64,000 nucleotides of DNA from an uncultured Alphaproteobacteria bacterium (GCA_934273635.1 CAKQSV010000001.1:186001-250000), one strand, 5' to 3'; numbered from the stretch's first letter, positions 27,142 through 35,482 are shown. The notes: generated by a model from the letters alone, not told the origin. Numbers and translations are program-made.

Positions 27142-27870
27142 TTGATAAAAAACGTCAGCGATATGGACACGATTATCGGTATGCAAAATGTCGGTATTCG
27201 TTACGGACAGGGGGCGGAGGTCTTGAGCGACATCAATTTGGCTTTGTCGCGCGGGTCTTTTCATTTTTTGACCGGTAAGAGCGGCGCAGGTAAAACCTCG
27301 CTGTTGAGTATGATGTATCTTTCGCAAAAAGCCTCAAGGGGAATCGTAAAAGTATTCGGTCGCAATATTACCTATGCCGACAGAGATTGTTTGGCGTTGT
27401 TGCGGCGCAAAATCGGTGTGGTTTTTCAAGATTTCAGGCTATTGGAGCATATGACCGCGTTTGACAACGTGGCGTTGCCGTTGCGGGTGTGTGGTATGGA
27501 CGAGCGCGAAGTGCGCAAAAGAGTGACCGAGCTGTTGCAATGGGTGGAGTTGGATAAGAAAATTAAAGAGCCGGCGTCAACCCTCTCGGGTGGTGAAAAA
27601 CAACGCGTGGCAATCGCCCGCGCGGTGATTAACCGTCCGGAATTGTTGTTGGCCGATGAGCCGACGGGCAACGTTGACAATGATATTGCCAATAAGCTGA
27701 TGAAACTTTTTGTGGAACTTAATAAGTTGGGAACCACGGTGGTGATTGCCACGCACAGCGAAAAACTGGTGACGGATTTTCCGTATCCGCGGTTGCATTT
27801 GCAAAACCGCGGGTTGAAAATTTATCGTCCGATTACGGAAGTTAAATCTATGCGAGGTCGTGATGAGTAA
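27142..27870 (+). CDS. ftsE: Cell division ATP-binding protein FtsE
   Basis: ABC ATPase that with FtsX controls periplasmic peptidoglycan hydrolases at the septum. I place the start at TTG 27142 because GAGGAG lies 8 bases upstream; the ATG at 27112 lacks a ribosome site. The 242 residues carry Walker A GKSGAGKT (45-52), signature LSGGEKQR (148-155) and Walker B ending Asp172-Glu173. The N-terminus is somewhat longer than usual, and an ATG at 27163 would also fit the family. The stop overlaps ftsX. Confidence 0.93.
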   Translation: MIKNVSDMDTIIGMQNVGIRYGQGAEVLSDINLALSRGSFHFLTGKSGAGKTSLLSMMYLSQKASRGIVKVFGRNITYADRDCLALLRRKIGVVFQDFRLLEHMTAFDNVALPLRVCGMDEREVRKRVTELLQWVELDKKIKEPASTLSGGEKQRVAIARAVINRPELLLADEPTGNVDNDIANKLMKLFVELNKLGTTVVIATHSEKLVTDFPYPRLHLQNRGLKIYRPITEVKSMRGRDE

Positions 27871-28777
27871 AGATATTATCAATGCCCGTAAACAAGAAGT
27901 GCCCTTGCAAGACGACAACTCTAATGTTTTTTTGCAGGTTATGGTGTGTATTGCCGTGTTTTTGTTTGGCGTGACGTTGGCCGGCGTGCTCTCAATTAAC
28001 GCGATGTTGAACGCGTGGAACGAGAGTATTCTCGGGGCGTTGACGGTGCAGGTTATGCCGGTGGTCGAAAGCAATAAAGAAGCCGCTTTGGCCGAGACTT
28101 TGCGACAACAAAGCAAAGCGGTGGAATTTTTGAACGGTTGGGACGGAATCGAAAAAGCGACGCCGCTGAAAGACAAACAGCTGAACCGTTTGATTCAGCC
28201 ATGGTTGGGAGACGGGATTGAGGTTTCGGATTTGCCGATTCCGCGTTTGATTGATGTTAAAATCAAAAAAGGGGCGCAGATTGATTTTTTGAAGTTGTCG
28301 GAAGGTTTGGCCGAAGTCGCGCCGCTTGCCTCAATAGACAATCATAAACTGTGGCTCGATAAGCTGATTAAGTTTGCCGACAGTTTGCGGCTGTTGGCTT
28401 TGGTGGTTTTGGTTTTGGTGGTGGTGGTCACCTCGGGGGCGATTTTTTATTGCACCCAAACCAGTTTGGGTTTGCATAAGTCGGTGATTGAAATTTTGCA
28501 CCTGATGGGGGCTAAAGACACTTATGTGGCGCAACAATATGCTCGCAAAACCGCGTTTTTGGGTTTTATGGGTGGTATTTACGGTTTGGTTTTGGTGATT
28601 CCGACCATCTTTATTATTGCAGGACTGGCCAAGCAGATTGAAGGCGGTATTGTGAGCGAGACGGCGTTGTCAATGGCAGATTGGGGCGTGATTTTCAGCT
28701 TGCCGGCTTTTTCGGCGGGGATGGCAATGGTTACGGCCTATTACACGGTTAAACACACTTTGGTTAAATTTATGTAG
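27863..28777 (+). CDS. ftsX: Cell division protein FtsX
   Basis: Membrane partner of FtsE. The 304 residues show one helix near 23-45, a periplasmic loop (about 50-165) that would contact a hydrolase activator, and three C-terminal helices (about 175-300) with the FtsX/MacB fold. ATG 27863 overlaps the ftsE stop, with CGAGG upstream; GTG at 27860 is an alternative start. It belongs to the typical ftsEX-ydcF-plsC-DUF2125 run. Confidence 0.92.
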   Translation: MSKDIINARKQEVPLQDDNSNVFLQVMVCIAVFLFGVTLAGVLSINAMLNAWNESILGALTVQVMPVVESNKEAALAETLRQQSKAVEFLNGWDGIEKATPLKDKQLNRLIQPWLGDGIEVSDLPIPRLIDVKIKKGAQIDFLKLSEGLAEVAPLASIDNHKLWLDKLIKFADSLRLLALVVLVLVVVVTSGAIFYCTQTSLGLHKSVIEILHLMGAKDTYVAQQYARKTAFLGFMGGIYGLVLVIPTIFIIAGLAKQIEGGIVSETALSMADWGVIFSLPAFSAGMAMVTAYYTVKHTLVKFM

Positions 28778-28785
28778 CGGTGCGC

Positions 28786-29358
28786 ATGAAAAAGTATGTT
28801 GTGATATTCGGTATTTTGGGGGTGGCGGCTTGGCTTTGCGGTTTGGCGGCGTTTGACTACAAAATTAATCATTTTGTGGTTGATGAAACCGAAAAAACCG
28901 ATGCTATTGTGGTTTTGACCGGCGGGCGCAATCGTTTGTCCGAGGCGGTTAAACTTTTGAACCGAGGAGCGTCGGAAAGGTTGTTTATCTCTGGTGTGCA
29001 GAAAAATATTTCTTTGGAAGAGTTGGAAAAACGCGCAGACATCAGTATTAAGACCGAGCGAGAAATCACGTTGGATAAAATTGCGTCCAATACTTTTGAA
29101 AACGCTCGGGAGACCTGCCAATGGATGAAAAAACAAAATATTCACTCTATTCGGTTGGTGACCTCAAATTATCATATTCTGCGGAGTTTGGTGGAGTTCA
29201 GACGTTGGAACAAAGAGGTTAAAATCGTTTTGCATCCGGTGTTTTCGGAGAAAATCGCCACTTCGTGGTGGAAAAGTTTTTATAGTTTTTTCTTTTTGGC
29301 TCAGGAATATAATAAATTTTTGTTCGCTTGGGTCAGAGCGTGTTTGATTAATGCTTAA
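28786..29358 (+). CDS. YdcF/ElyC-type DUF218 protein
   Basis: A 190-residue protein with an N-terminal membrane anchor (about 4-26) and a DUF218 alpha/beta domain. The DAIVVLTGG motif opens the domain; VTSNYHILRS and the conserved ENARE region follow. Family members such as ElyC and SanA act in envelope and peptidoglycan precursor homeostasis; the reaction is not settled. ATG at 28786 or GTG at 28780 are both possible starts, and neither has a strong ribosome site. Located between ftsX and plsC, which fits an envelope role. Confidence 0.85.
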   Translation: MKKYVVIFGILGVAAWLCGLAAFDYKINHFVVDETEKTDAIVVLTGGRNRLSEAVKLLNRGASERLFISGVQKNISLEELEKRADISIKTEREITLDKIASNTFENARETCQWMKKQNIHSIRLVTSNYHILRSLVEFRRWNKEVKIVLHPVFSEKIATSWWKSFYSFFFLAQEYNKFLFAWVRACLINA

Positions 29359-29372
29359 AATAGGAGCGATAA

Positions 29373-30128
29373 ATGTTGTGGCTACGGTCTTTGGTTTTTA
29401 ATATTTTGTGTTATTCCACTCTGGCGTTAGGGTGTGTCGCCGCGTCGATTATCGGTGTGTTTTCACGAAAAACGACCGTTAAAATGTGGTCAAACATTGT
29501 GTTGCCGGCTATTTTGGTTTGGTTGAAATATGTGGCCGGTATTGAGTTTGAAGTCAGAGGACGGCAATATATTCAAAAGGGACCGGCGCTTTATGCCTCA
29601 AAGCATGAGTCGGCATTGGAAACATATACCATGTCGGTGATTGTCAGAGATTTGGCTTATGTCCTAAAAAAAGAATTGACCTATATTCCGGTGTTCGGTT
29701 GGGCGCAATATTTTTATGGTATGATTGCGGTTGATCGTTCGGCGGGCGGCGCGGCAATGAAAGGTATGTTGCGCGAGGCAAAGAAAAGAATTGCGGAAAA
29801 CCGTTCGGTGATTATCTTTCCGGAAGGTACGCGCGTTAAACCGGGGACTTGCGGTTCATATAAATCAGGTTTGCTGTTTTTGGCGCAGAATCTTAATGTT
29901 CCGGTGGTGCCGGTGGCTTTGAATACCGGTTTGTTTTGGGGTAAAAATTCGTTCTTGCGCTATTCGGGAAAAGTTATTGTTGAATTTATGGAACCAATGC
30001 CCGATAATCTGCCTAAGAAAGAGTTTTTGGAGCTGTTGCAACAGCGTATTGAAGACAAGTGTAAAGAGCTTAATGAAGAGACGGTTAAAAATTATCCTCA
30101 TGTTGCCAAAAATCTGATTAAGGAATAA
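29373..30128 (+). CDS. plsC: 1-acylglycerol-3-phosphate acyltransferase PlsC
   Basis: Adds the second acyl chain to lysophosphatidate in membrane phospholipid synthesis. The 251 residues have an N-terminal membrane helix, the catalytic motif at His78 in KHESALE (HX4E rather than the common HX4D, with Glu83), the IPVFGW region and FPEGTR at 149-154. An AGGAGCG ribosome site is strong. It follows the DUF218 gene closely and precedes DUF2125. Confidence 0.93.
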   Translation: MLWLRSLVFNILCYSTLALGCVAASIIGVFSRKTTVKMWSNIVLPAILVWLKYVAGIEFEVRGRQYIQKGPALYASKHESALETYTMSVIVRDLAYVLKKELTYIPVFGWAQYFYGMIAVDRSAGGAAMKGMLREAKKRIAENRSVIIFPEGTRVKPGTCGSYKSGLLFLAQNLNVPVVPVALNTGLFWGKNSFLRYSGKVIVEFMEPMPDNLPKKEFLELLQQRIEDKCKELNEETVKNYPHVAKNLIKE

Positions 30129-30133
30129 GACAG

Positions 30134-31150
30134 ATGAATATACCGAGCCTGAATTTTAATAATCTTAAAGCCAAATACGGGTTGATGTTGGTTTCCGGTT
30201 TGGCGTCTATGCTTATTTGTCTGGCTCTGATTATGGTGTTTTTGACCCGCAGTTGTGTTATCAACAACATTAAAGGGCATTTTGACGGGTTGGAACGTTT
30301 TTTGCAGTCAGTGGGGTATGATTTTGCCTATGATCGGCTTGATTTTTATAAATTGTCACCGTGGCAGGTGATGCGGGTTAAAAATTTTAGAATCTATTCG
30401 CTTGATGAAAAAGATTTTTGGCAGTGGCAGGCAGATGAGGTCAGTTTAGACATCGGACTGTTTAATTCCGATAATGTTGAGCTCTTTTGGGGCGGTAAGC
30501 AGAGTGTGCAACACAATAGCGCGCAATGGGAGATTGGGTTGCCGCTATCGAAAACCAGTGTGGTGTTGAAAGACGGCGCGCTTAAAAATTTGGCGTTTGA
30601 AGCGCAGAGTGTTAAGGTTAAAAACCTGATGGATATTGAAAAACTGTCGTTTTCGCTCAAGCACAGGGCGGCGCCTTATTTGGCCGCCGAGTTGGATGTG
30701 AAAGGCGTTAAGATTGATGATATGACCGGTTGGCCGCTCAATAAAAATATTGACCATATCTATCTTAATACCTATATGCAAGGAGAGTGGGACGGCGAGG
30801 AGCAGACCAGCGACGCATTTTATCGTTGGATTGAACAAGGTGGTAATTTGGCTGTCAGCAAACTTATTTTGAATTGGAAACCGCTGATTACGGTGGCTAA
30901 CGGTGAGGTCTCGTTTAATGAAAAAGTTGAGCCGACCGTTACTTTGAATGCGGCGTCTTTAGCATTGCTTGAGACGTTAGATAAGCTGAACGAAAACGGT
31001 TTTATCTCAAACAAAGGGGCTTTTGTGGTGAAAATTTTGCTGAACAATAAGGCGGTTAAACATAAGAAAAGCGATAAATATAAGACAGTGGTGGCGCCGT
31101 TTAAGGCTTCTAAAGACGGAATTATGTTGGAAAATATTAAATTGCGATAA
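30134..31150 (+). CDS. DUF2125 family membrane-anchored protein
   Basis: A 338-residue protein with one N-terminal membrane helix (about 17-40) and a long beta-rich domain facing the periplasm. Its LDFYKLSPWQVMRVKNFRIY region and repeated strands recall DUF2125 proteins, which follow plsC in many alphaproteobacteria and resemble AsmA-like lipid-transfer folds. The function is unknown. It starts 6 bases after plsC and ends the operon ahead of the tRNA gene. Confidence 0.75.
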   Translation: MNIPSLNFNNLKAKYGLMLVSGLASMLICLALIMVFLTRSCVINNIKGHFDGLERFLQSVGYDFAYDRLDFYKLSPWQVMRVKNFRIYSLDEKDFWQWQADEVSLDIGLFNSDNVELFWGGKQSVQHNSAQWEIGLPLSKTSVVLKDGALKNLAFEAQSVKVKNLMDIEKLSFSLKHRAAPYLAAELDVKGVKIDDMTGWPLNKNIDHIYLNTYMQGEWDGEEQTSDAFYRWIEQGGNLAVSKLILNWKPLITVANGEVSFNEKVEPTVTLNAASLALLETLDKLNENGFISNKGAFVVKILLNNKAVKHKKSDKYKTVVAPFKASKDGIMLENIKLR

Positions 31151-31196
31151 ATTTTGCTTGCTATTTTAACGCGGTCGTTTTATTAGTATGTTGTTT

Positions 31197-31287
31197 GGAG
31201 AGATGGCAGAGTGGTCGAATGCGGTTGACTCGAAATCAATTGTACTCTTTACGGGTACCGGGAGTTCGAATCTCCCTCTCTCCGCCA
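31197..31287 (+). tRNA. tRNA-Ser (anticodon CGA)
   Basis: A 91-base gene with encoded CCA. The acceptor stem is GGAGAGA/TCTCTCC, the anticodon CGA is at 31231-31233 in a TTGA-CTCGAAA-TCAA arm, the long variable arm (GTAC...GTAC) is typical of tRNA-Ser, and the T arm is GGGAG-TTCGAAT-CTCCC. It reads UCG codons. Confidence 0.97.
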
Positions 31288-31296
31288 ATAAAAGAG

Positions 31297-31320
31297 GCAC
31301 CCCTTGCGGGTGCTTTTTTT
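31297..31320 (+). terminator. Terminator of tRNA-Ser
   Basis: GCACCC (31297-31302) pairs with GGGTGC (31308-31313), followed by eight T residues. It lies 9 bases after the tRNA. Confidence 0.92.
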
Positions 31321-31463
31321 ATTGGCGGATAAGGAGATGAGAACTCCCGAGGGAGGGAGTTCGACAAGGAGGAGCAGGCGAGACGTAAGTATCGCCGCTC
31401 TTGCGACGACGCAGCGGCGTTAAGAAAACTTTTGAAAAAAAGTTTTTAGCCAATCTCCCTAAA
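31321..31463. other. Structured non-coding spacer
   Basis: This stretch lies between the tRNA-Ser terminator and the next terminator and has no credible gene. It folds into three hairpins: GAACTCCC/GGGAGTTC (31341-31362), CGCCGCT/AGCGGCG (31393-31419) and AAAACTTTT/AAAAGTTTT (31425-31446). It could be a small RNA or a decayed repeat. No promoter is obvious in front of it. Confidence 0.45.
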
Positions 31464-31466
31464 CAG

Positions 31467-31487
31467 CCCACCTTTATGGTGGGTTTT
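31467..31487 (+). terminator. Terminator after the structured spacer
   Basis: CCCACC (31467-31472) and GGTGGG (31478-31483) with a 5-base loop, followed by TTTT then GTT. A second terminator downstream of the tRNA supports a transcript from the intervening spacer. Confidence 0.75.
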
Positions 31488-31599
31488 GTTGTATATAGGA
31501 GGAAGTGTTGTGTTTGTTTAGAGGGAGATGGCATAAGTTTTTTGAGGTGGAGAACGGTGCAGATTTGGTAGAAAATTCAGGAATATATCAAATAAACCC

Positions 31600-31628
31600 T
31601 TGACATCTGCGGGCAAAACTATTTATAT
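31600..31628 (+). promoter_or_regulatory. Promoter of secE-nusG
   Basis: A perfect -35 TTGACA (31600-31605), a 17-base spacer, and TTATAT at 31623-31628. The predicted leader before secE is about 100 bases. The strength fits a highly expressed unit. The rest of 31490-31735 holds nothing else I can support. Confidence 0.8.
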
Positions 31629-31735
31629 AGCTCTTAAGATTTAACGGCAGCGAATAGCCAATGTGTTATTGTTGCTCTTTTTTGTTGTAAGTTATAACAG
31701 CGATAATTTGTTTTAATTTTTTATGTGGATTGTTC

Positions 31736-31933
31736 ATGGCAAAAATTAGTCCTATTCAATTCTTCAGACAGGTAAAACAAGAGGTTAAAAAGGTTTCTTG
31801 GCCGGTCAGAAGAGAAGTGATACAAACTTCGGCAATGGTTATGGTGATTGTGGCGATTGCCGCTACGTTTTTCTTTTTTGTTGATCAGATTATCGGCTGG
31901 TTGATGAAGTTAATTTTGGGTCTTGGAGTTTAA
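31736..31933 (+). CDS. secE: Preprotein translocase subunit SecE
   Basis: Essential clamp of the SecYEG channel. The 65 residues are the short single-helix form: an amphipathic helix with FFRQVKQEVKKVSWPVRRE (the conserved WP motif), then one membrane helix at about 33-60. ATG 31736 is chosen; a TTG 6 bases earlier is possible. nusG begins 5 bases later. No tRNA-Trp gene precedes it. Confidence 0.93.
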   Translation: MAKISPIQFFRQVKQEVKKVSWPVRREVIQTSAMVMVIVAIAATFFFFVDQIIGWLMKLILGLGV

Positions 31934-31938
31934 TTAAA

Positions 31939-32472
31939 ATGACAGCACGTTGGTATGTTCTTCATGTGTATTCCGGTTCGGAAAAGAAAGTTGCAGAGTC
32001 AATTAAAGAGCAGGCAGCTTTGAAAAATATTGAAGACAAAATTCAGGAAGTTATTGTTCCGACTGAAGAAGTTGTTGAAGTTCGCAAAGGTACAAAAGTT
32101 AATGCCGAGCATAAGTTCTTCCCCGGTTATGTTCTGATTAAGATGGAAATGTCTGATGAATATTGGCATATTGTTAAGAACACGCCGCGCGTGACCGGAT
32201 TTTTGGGCAGCCGCAACAAGCCGCAACCAATCAGCGAGGCGGAGGCAAAGCGCATTATGACCCAGATGCAGGAAGGTATCGAGCGTCCGCAGACAGCTGT
32301 TGAATTTGAGGTTGGCGAGCAAGTTCGTGTGAACGATGGTCCGTTTGCTTCGTTTATCGGATTGGTGGAAGAGGTTGATACCGAAAAATCTCGTCTTAAG
32401 GTTTCGGTTTCTATCTTTGGTCGTTCAACACCTGTGGAACTTGAGTTTAATCAGGTTGAAAAAATTAAGTAG
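31939..32472 (+). CDS. nusG: Transcription elongation factor NusG
   Basis: Binds RNA polymerase and couples it to Rho or ribosomes. The 177 residues have the NGN domain (WYVLHVYSGSEKKV; FFPGYVLIKM) at 1-115 and a C-terminal KOW domain with VGEQVRVNDGPFASFIG at about 124-140. GGAG lies 10 bases before the ATG. A terminator follows directly, so nusG is separated from the ribosomal protein genes that normally come next. Confidence 0.97.
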   Translation: MTARWYVLHVYSGSEKKVAESIKEQAALKNIEDKIQEVIVPTEEVVEVRKGTKVNAEHKFFPGYVLIKMEMSDEYWHIVKNTPRVTGFLGSRNKPQPISEAEAKRIMTQMQEGIERPQTAVEFEVGEQVRVNDGPFASFIGLVEEVDTEKSRLKVSVSIFGRSTPVELEFNQVEKIK

Positions 32473-32478
32473 TTTTTT

Positions 32479-32515
32479 ATCCCCTATCGCCGGTTGGTGA
32501 CGGGGGATTTTTTTT
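32479..32515 (+). terminator. Terminator of secE-nusG
   Basis: ATCCCC (32479-32484) pairs with GGGGAT (32503-32508) across an 18-base loop that can pair further; eight T residues follow. It lies 7 bases after the nusG stop. Confidence 0.85.
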
Positions 32516-32533
32516 GTCTTGAAGGAAAGAATA

Positions 32534-33016
32534 ATGAAAAATTTTATGACAGAATTTAAAAAATTTGCAATGCGCGGCAATGTGATTGACATGGCTGTCG
32601 GTATTATCATTGGTGCCGCATTTGGCAAGATTGTGGATTCTTTGGTGAAAGACATTATTATGCCGCCCATCGGTTTGTTGTTGGGTAAGGTGGATTTTTC
32701 TAACTTGTTTGTGGTGCTTAAAGAAGGTGTAAAAGCCGCACCCTATGCCTCGTTAGATGCCGCGCAGAAAGCCGGCGCGGTTACTCTCAATATCGGGTTG
32801 TTTGTTAATGCGCTCATCAGCTTTACGATTGTGGCGTTTGCGGTGTTTTTGCTGATTAAGGCTATTAATGAATTACAGAGCAAAATTGACAAGAAAGAGC
32901 AGGCTGAAGAGAAGAAAACCACCAAGAAGTGCCGGTTCTGTTGCTCGGAGATTGATATTAACGCGGTTAGGTGTCCGCATTGCACCAGTGATTTGTCTGA
33001 AAAAACAAAAAAATAA
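32534..33016 (+). CDS. mscL: MscL mechanosensitive channel with C-terminal zinc ribbon
   Basis: Large-conductance channel that opens under membrane tension during osmotic downshock. ATG 32534 has AAGGAA 6 bases upstream. Residues 1-115 are the standard MscL: N-terminal helix, pore helix with GNVIDMAVGIIIGAAFGKIV, periplasmic loop and second membrane helix (about 90-110). After a Lys/Glu helix, residues 133-150 add a Cys2-Cys2 zinc ribbon (Cys133, Cys136, Cys147, Cys150). At 160 residues it is longer than the usual 130-145. The ribbon would be cytoplasmic. Confidence 0.94.
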   Translation: MKNFMTEFKKFAMRGNVIDMAVGIIIGAAFGKIVDSLVKDIIMPPIGLLLGKVDFSNLFVVLKEGVKAAPYASLDAAQKAGAVTLNIGLFVNALISFTIVAFAVFLLIKAINELQSKIDKKEQAEEKKTTKKCRFCCSEIDINAVRCPHCTSDLSEKTKK

Positions 33017-33076
33017 CGATATATTAATATCTTTGGCTTAGACTGCATATAACTTTTAATTTGATTGGAAGATTAT

Positions 33077-33637
33077 ATGCAGTTTTTTCGATCTTATATT
33101 TTGGCTTTGGCGCTGATTGTCGGCGGGGTGTTGTGCCCTGCGGCGGTTGAGGCTTCGAATCTGCATTTGATTGTCGGTGCTGATTATCTGAACTCGGATA
33201 TTAAATATAACAGTCACAAAAACAGCGATGGTTTGCCGAAGGATGATTATAAAAGCGTGGCGCCGGTTATCGGGTTGAGTGCTTACGGTGTGGGGCTGGA
33301 GGCGTTTATTTTAGGTTCGGACTCCATTAAAGAAGACTCTTTGGAGGCTAAGCTGAAGGCTTATGGTATTGCCTTTTTCGGTGAGGCAAATTTATCGGAT
33401 AATTTTTCGCTGATTGCCTCTCTTGGTCTGGCGGAATATAAGTTTACGACTAAGACTGACAATATCAAAAAAACAGAAGAAAGTAACGGACCGCGTTTTG
33501 GAATCGGGTTGCAATATTATTTGACGCGCAATATTGCCATTAGAGGGATGTATCATTATACTTTGCTTAATTCCGGTGAAAACGACAACTATGACGCGGT
33601 GAGTGAGTTCTCAGCCGGTTTGCGCTTTATTTTTTAA
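33077..33637 (+). CDS. Outer membrane beta-barrel protein
   Basis: A 186-residue protein from ATG 33077 (GGAAG upstream). The signal peptide ends at AVEA near residue 27. The mature part has alternating strands ending in the C-terminal GLRFIF that targets the BAM complex, and resembles an eight-stranded OmpA/OprF-like barrel. The role is unknown. Its stop overlaps the stop of the convergent gene by 4 bases, so no terminator lies between them. Confidence 0.8.
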   Translation: MQFFRSYILALALIVGGVLCPAAVEASNLHLIVGADYLNSDIKYNSHKNSDGLPKDDYKSVAPVIGLSAYGVGLEAFILGSDSIKEDSLEAKLKAYGIAFFGEANLSDNFSLIASLGLAEYKFTTKTDNIKKTEESNGPRFGIGLQYYLTRNIAIRGMYHYTLLNSGENDNYDAVSEFSAGLRFIF

Positions 33638-34128
33638 TCTGCGGGATAAGTGGTTATGGTCGGGTTGAGATTGGGTGTTTCAATCGTTTTAATGTCTTGC
33701 GCCGGAAAAGACTGAATATCATAAATGCGGTTGCCGGATTCATATAAAGTGTCTTGAATTTGTTTATTGACTTGCGGCGGGCTTTCGCTTGGGGACAGCT
33801 GCGGGTTTTGCGGCAGATTTTCGGTTATGACGGGGTGTGCGGCGGCTGATGTCGGGGTCGGCTGATTGTTAGCTGTCGGCGTGGCGGCAGAAGTGTCGGT
33901 ATCGGTATTCAACGGATTACCCAAGGGATTATCCTCGTTATTTTGTTCAACCAAAACAGAATCGCTTTTATTTTTGCCTAAATTGGCGCGACCAAAGACA
34001 ACAACCGGCGCAGATGGCGCGGCCTCTTCTTCTATGGTGTAAGAGGTGACGGCTTGGGCGTGGACATTGCTGTTGACAGCGCTGAGAGCCCAGACTAATA
34101 AAGCCAGATTTCTGATTGCTTCGTTCAT
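33634..34128 (-). CDS. Exported Pro/Thr-rich protein
   Basis: A 164-residue protein from the ATG complementary to 34126-34128, chosen because AAAGGC lies upstream and the signal peptide (MNEAIRNLALLVWALSAV, ending HAQA) starts there; an 18-residue extension is less likely. The middle (about 65-115) is low-complexity Asn/Thr/Ala/Pro. The C-terminus has a YDIQSFPAQDI-Lys segment that looks structured. Family not recognised. It is 65 bases downstream of an acetate kinase gene on the same strand. Confidence 0.65.
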   Translation of the reverse strand: MNEAIRNLALLVWALSAVNSNVHAQAVTSYTIEEEAAPSAPVVVFGRANLGKNKSDSVLVEQNNEDNPLGNPLNTDTDTSAATPTANNQPTPTSAAAHPVITENLPQNPQLSPSESPPQVNKQIQDTLYESGNRIYDIQSFPAQDIKTIETPNLNPTITTYPAD

Positions 34129-34193
34129 TTTTTTTGCCTTTCGGAAGTTGTGACAAGCAATCAGATAATCATAAATTTGCAAAAATAAAGAGG

Positions 34194-35402
34194 TTAAGCC
34201 ACCATTTCTGAAGTTGAGGTGTCACCAATCAGGTGGTAGGTGTCTTGCGCAATCATCAGCTCTTCATTGGTGGGGATGACCAAAACCTTAACCGCAGAAT
34301 CGGGGGCGGAGATAAGCGATTGCACACCGTGAACATGGTTGGCTTTCTCGTCCAAAGTCAGCCCCAAGTAGCTCAGACGTTGGCACACCAGTTTGCGGAT
34401 GAAGGAAGAATTTTCGCCAATGCCGGCGGTGAAAATCAGGGCATCTAAGCCACCCAAAACCGCTATAAACGAGCCAATGTGCTTAATCATTTGGTGCACA
34501 TAGACATTAACGGCGGTGATAACACGTTCGTCGCCGGCAATGTAGTGCTCTTGAATCTCGCGCATATCAGAAAAACCGGACAAGCCAAACAAGCCGCTTT
34601 CTTTGTTGAGCATAGCATTGACTTCATCCATGGTTTTGTGCTGTGTTTTCATAATATGAAACGGGATGTAGGCGTCAATATCACCGCAACGGGTGCCCAT
34701 CATCATACCGACCATCGGGGTAAAGCCCATGGTGGTGTCAACGCTTTTGCCATTGTCAATCGCGGTGATGGAAGCGCCGTTGCCTAAGTGGCAGGAGATA
34801 AATTTGCCTTTGCGTCCTAAAATTTCGGCAGCTTTTTGCGCGACATAAGCGTGCGAGGTGCCGTGAAAACCGTATTTGCGGATGCGGTGTTTTTCGTATT
34901 GTTCCAGAGGCAGGGCATATAAAAACGCCTCTTTGGGCATGGTTTGGTGGTAGGCGGAATCAAAGGTGGCAATTTGTTTGATGTGCGGCAACAGGTGGCT
35001 GATAGCCTCCACACCGTGGACAAACGCGGCGCCGTGTAGGGGCAGTAAGTCCATAGTGTCATAAATTTTGCTCATAACATCATCATCAATAATGACGGAC
35101 TTGTCAAAGTATTCGCCGCCGTGTCCCATACGGTGACCAACCGCGGAGATTTCATCAACGCTTTTAATGTTGTGGCGCAGTAAAACCTGCAAAACCTCTT
35201 TGATTGCGGCTTCGTGATTGGAAAAGTCCATATGCTTAACTTGTTTTTGCTCAGAATCGTCAGAATATGTAATGAACGAATTTGGCAATCCGATGCGTTC
35301 GGCCATACCTTTGGCTAAAACCTTAAAATTATTGCCGTCAGCTAAAAACAGTTGATATTTTACTGTTGAAGAACCGGAGTTAAGCACTAAAATTTTTTTC
35401 AT
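34194..35402 (-). CDS. Acyl kinase, acetate kinase family, divergent paralog
   Basis: ATP-dependent acyl phosphate synthesis of the AckA family. I start at the ATG complementary to 35400-35402 (GAGGAAGG upstream), giving 402 residues. Conserved residues include Asn8, Arg91, His123, the FHGTSH His and the MGTR Arg. Compared with its neighbour it has MGHGG in place of VVHGG, so position 93, the Val that limits the acyl pocket in AckA, is Gly. LHGAA also replaces LHNPA after His123. Propionate kinases carry smaller residues here, so it may act on propionate or a larger acid. It has its own promoter. Confidence 0.9.
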   Translation of the reverse strand: MKKILVLNSGSSTVKYQLFLADGNNFKVLAKGMAERIGLPNSFITYSDDSEQKQVKHMDFSNHEAAIKEVLQVLLRHNIKSVDEISAVGHRMGHGGEYFDKSVIIDDDVMSKIYDTMDLLPLHGAAFVHGVEAISHLLPHIKQIATFDSAYHQTMPKEAFLYALPLEQYEKHRIRKYGFHGTSHAYVAQKAAEILGRKGKFISCHLGNGASITAIDNGKSVDTTMGFTPMVGMMMGTRCGDIDAYIPFHIMKTQHKTMDEVNAMLNKESGLFGLSGFSDMREIQEHYIAGDERVITAVNVYVHQMIKHIGSFIAVLGGLDALIFTAGIGENSSFIRKLVCQRLSYLGLTLDEKANHVHGVQSLISAPDSAVKVLVIPTNEELMIAQDTYHLIGDTSTSEMVA

Positions 35403-35432
35403 ATGACCTTCCTCAATTTCAAAATTTTGGAC

Positions 35433-35461
35433 ATAATAGCAGAAAAAAAGGATAGACACAA
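35433..35461 (-). promoter_or_regulatory. Promoter of the divergent acyl kinase, overlapping a terminator
   Basis: On the minus strand, TTGTGT (35456-35461), a 17-base spacer and TATTAT (35433-35438). The -35 hexamer lies within the descending arm of the upstream ackA terminator. A leader of about 25 bases would precede the start codon. Confidence 0.55.
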
Positions 35462-35482
35462 GCTTTTTTGTGCTATCCTTTT
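35442..35482 (-). terminator. Terminator of ackA
   Basis: On the minus strand, AAAGGATAG and CTATCCTTT arms, with an inner CACAA/TTGTG stem, are followed by a T tract (TTTTTTTC overlaps the stem end). It lies about 20 bases after the ackA stop. Confidence 0.82.

Noticed and set aside
31319..31534. 71-residue minus frame in the structured spacer
   Set aside because: No ribosome site and it crosses two terminator hairpins.
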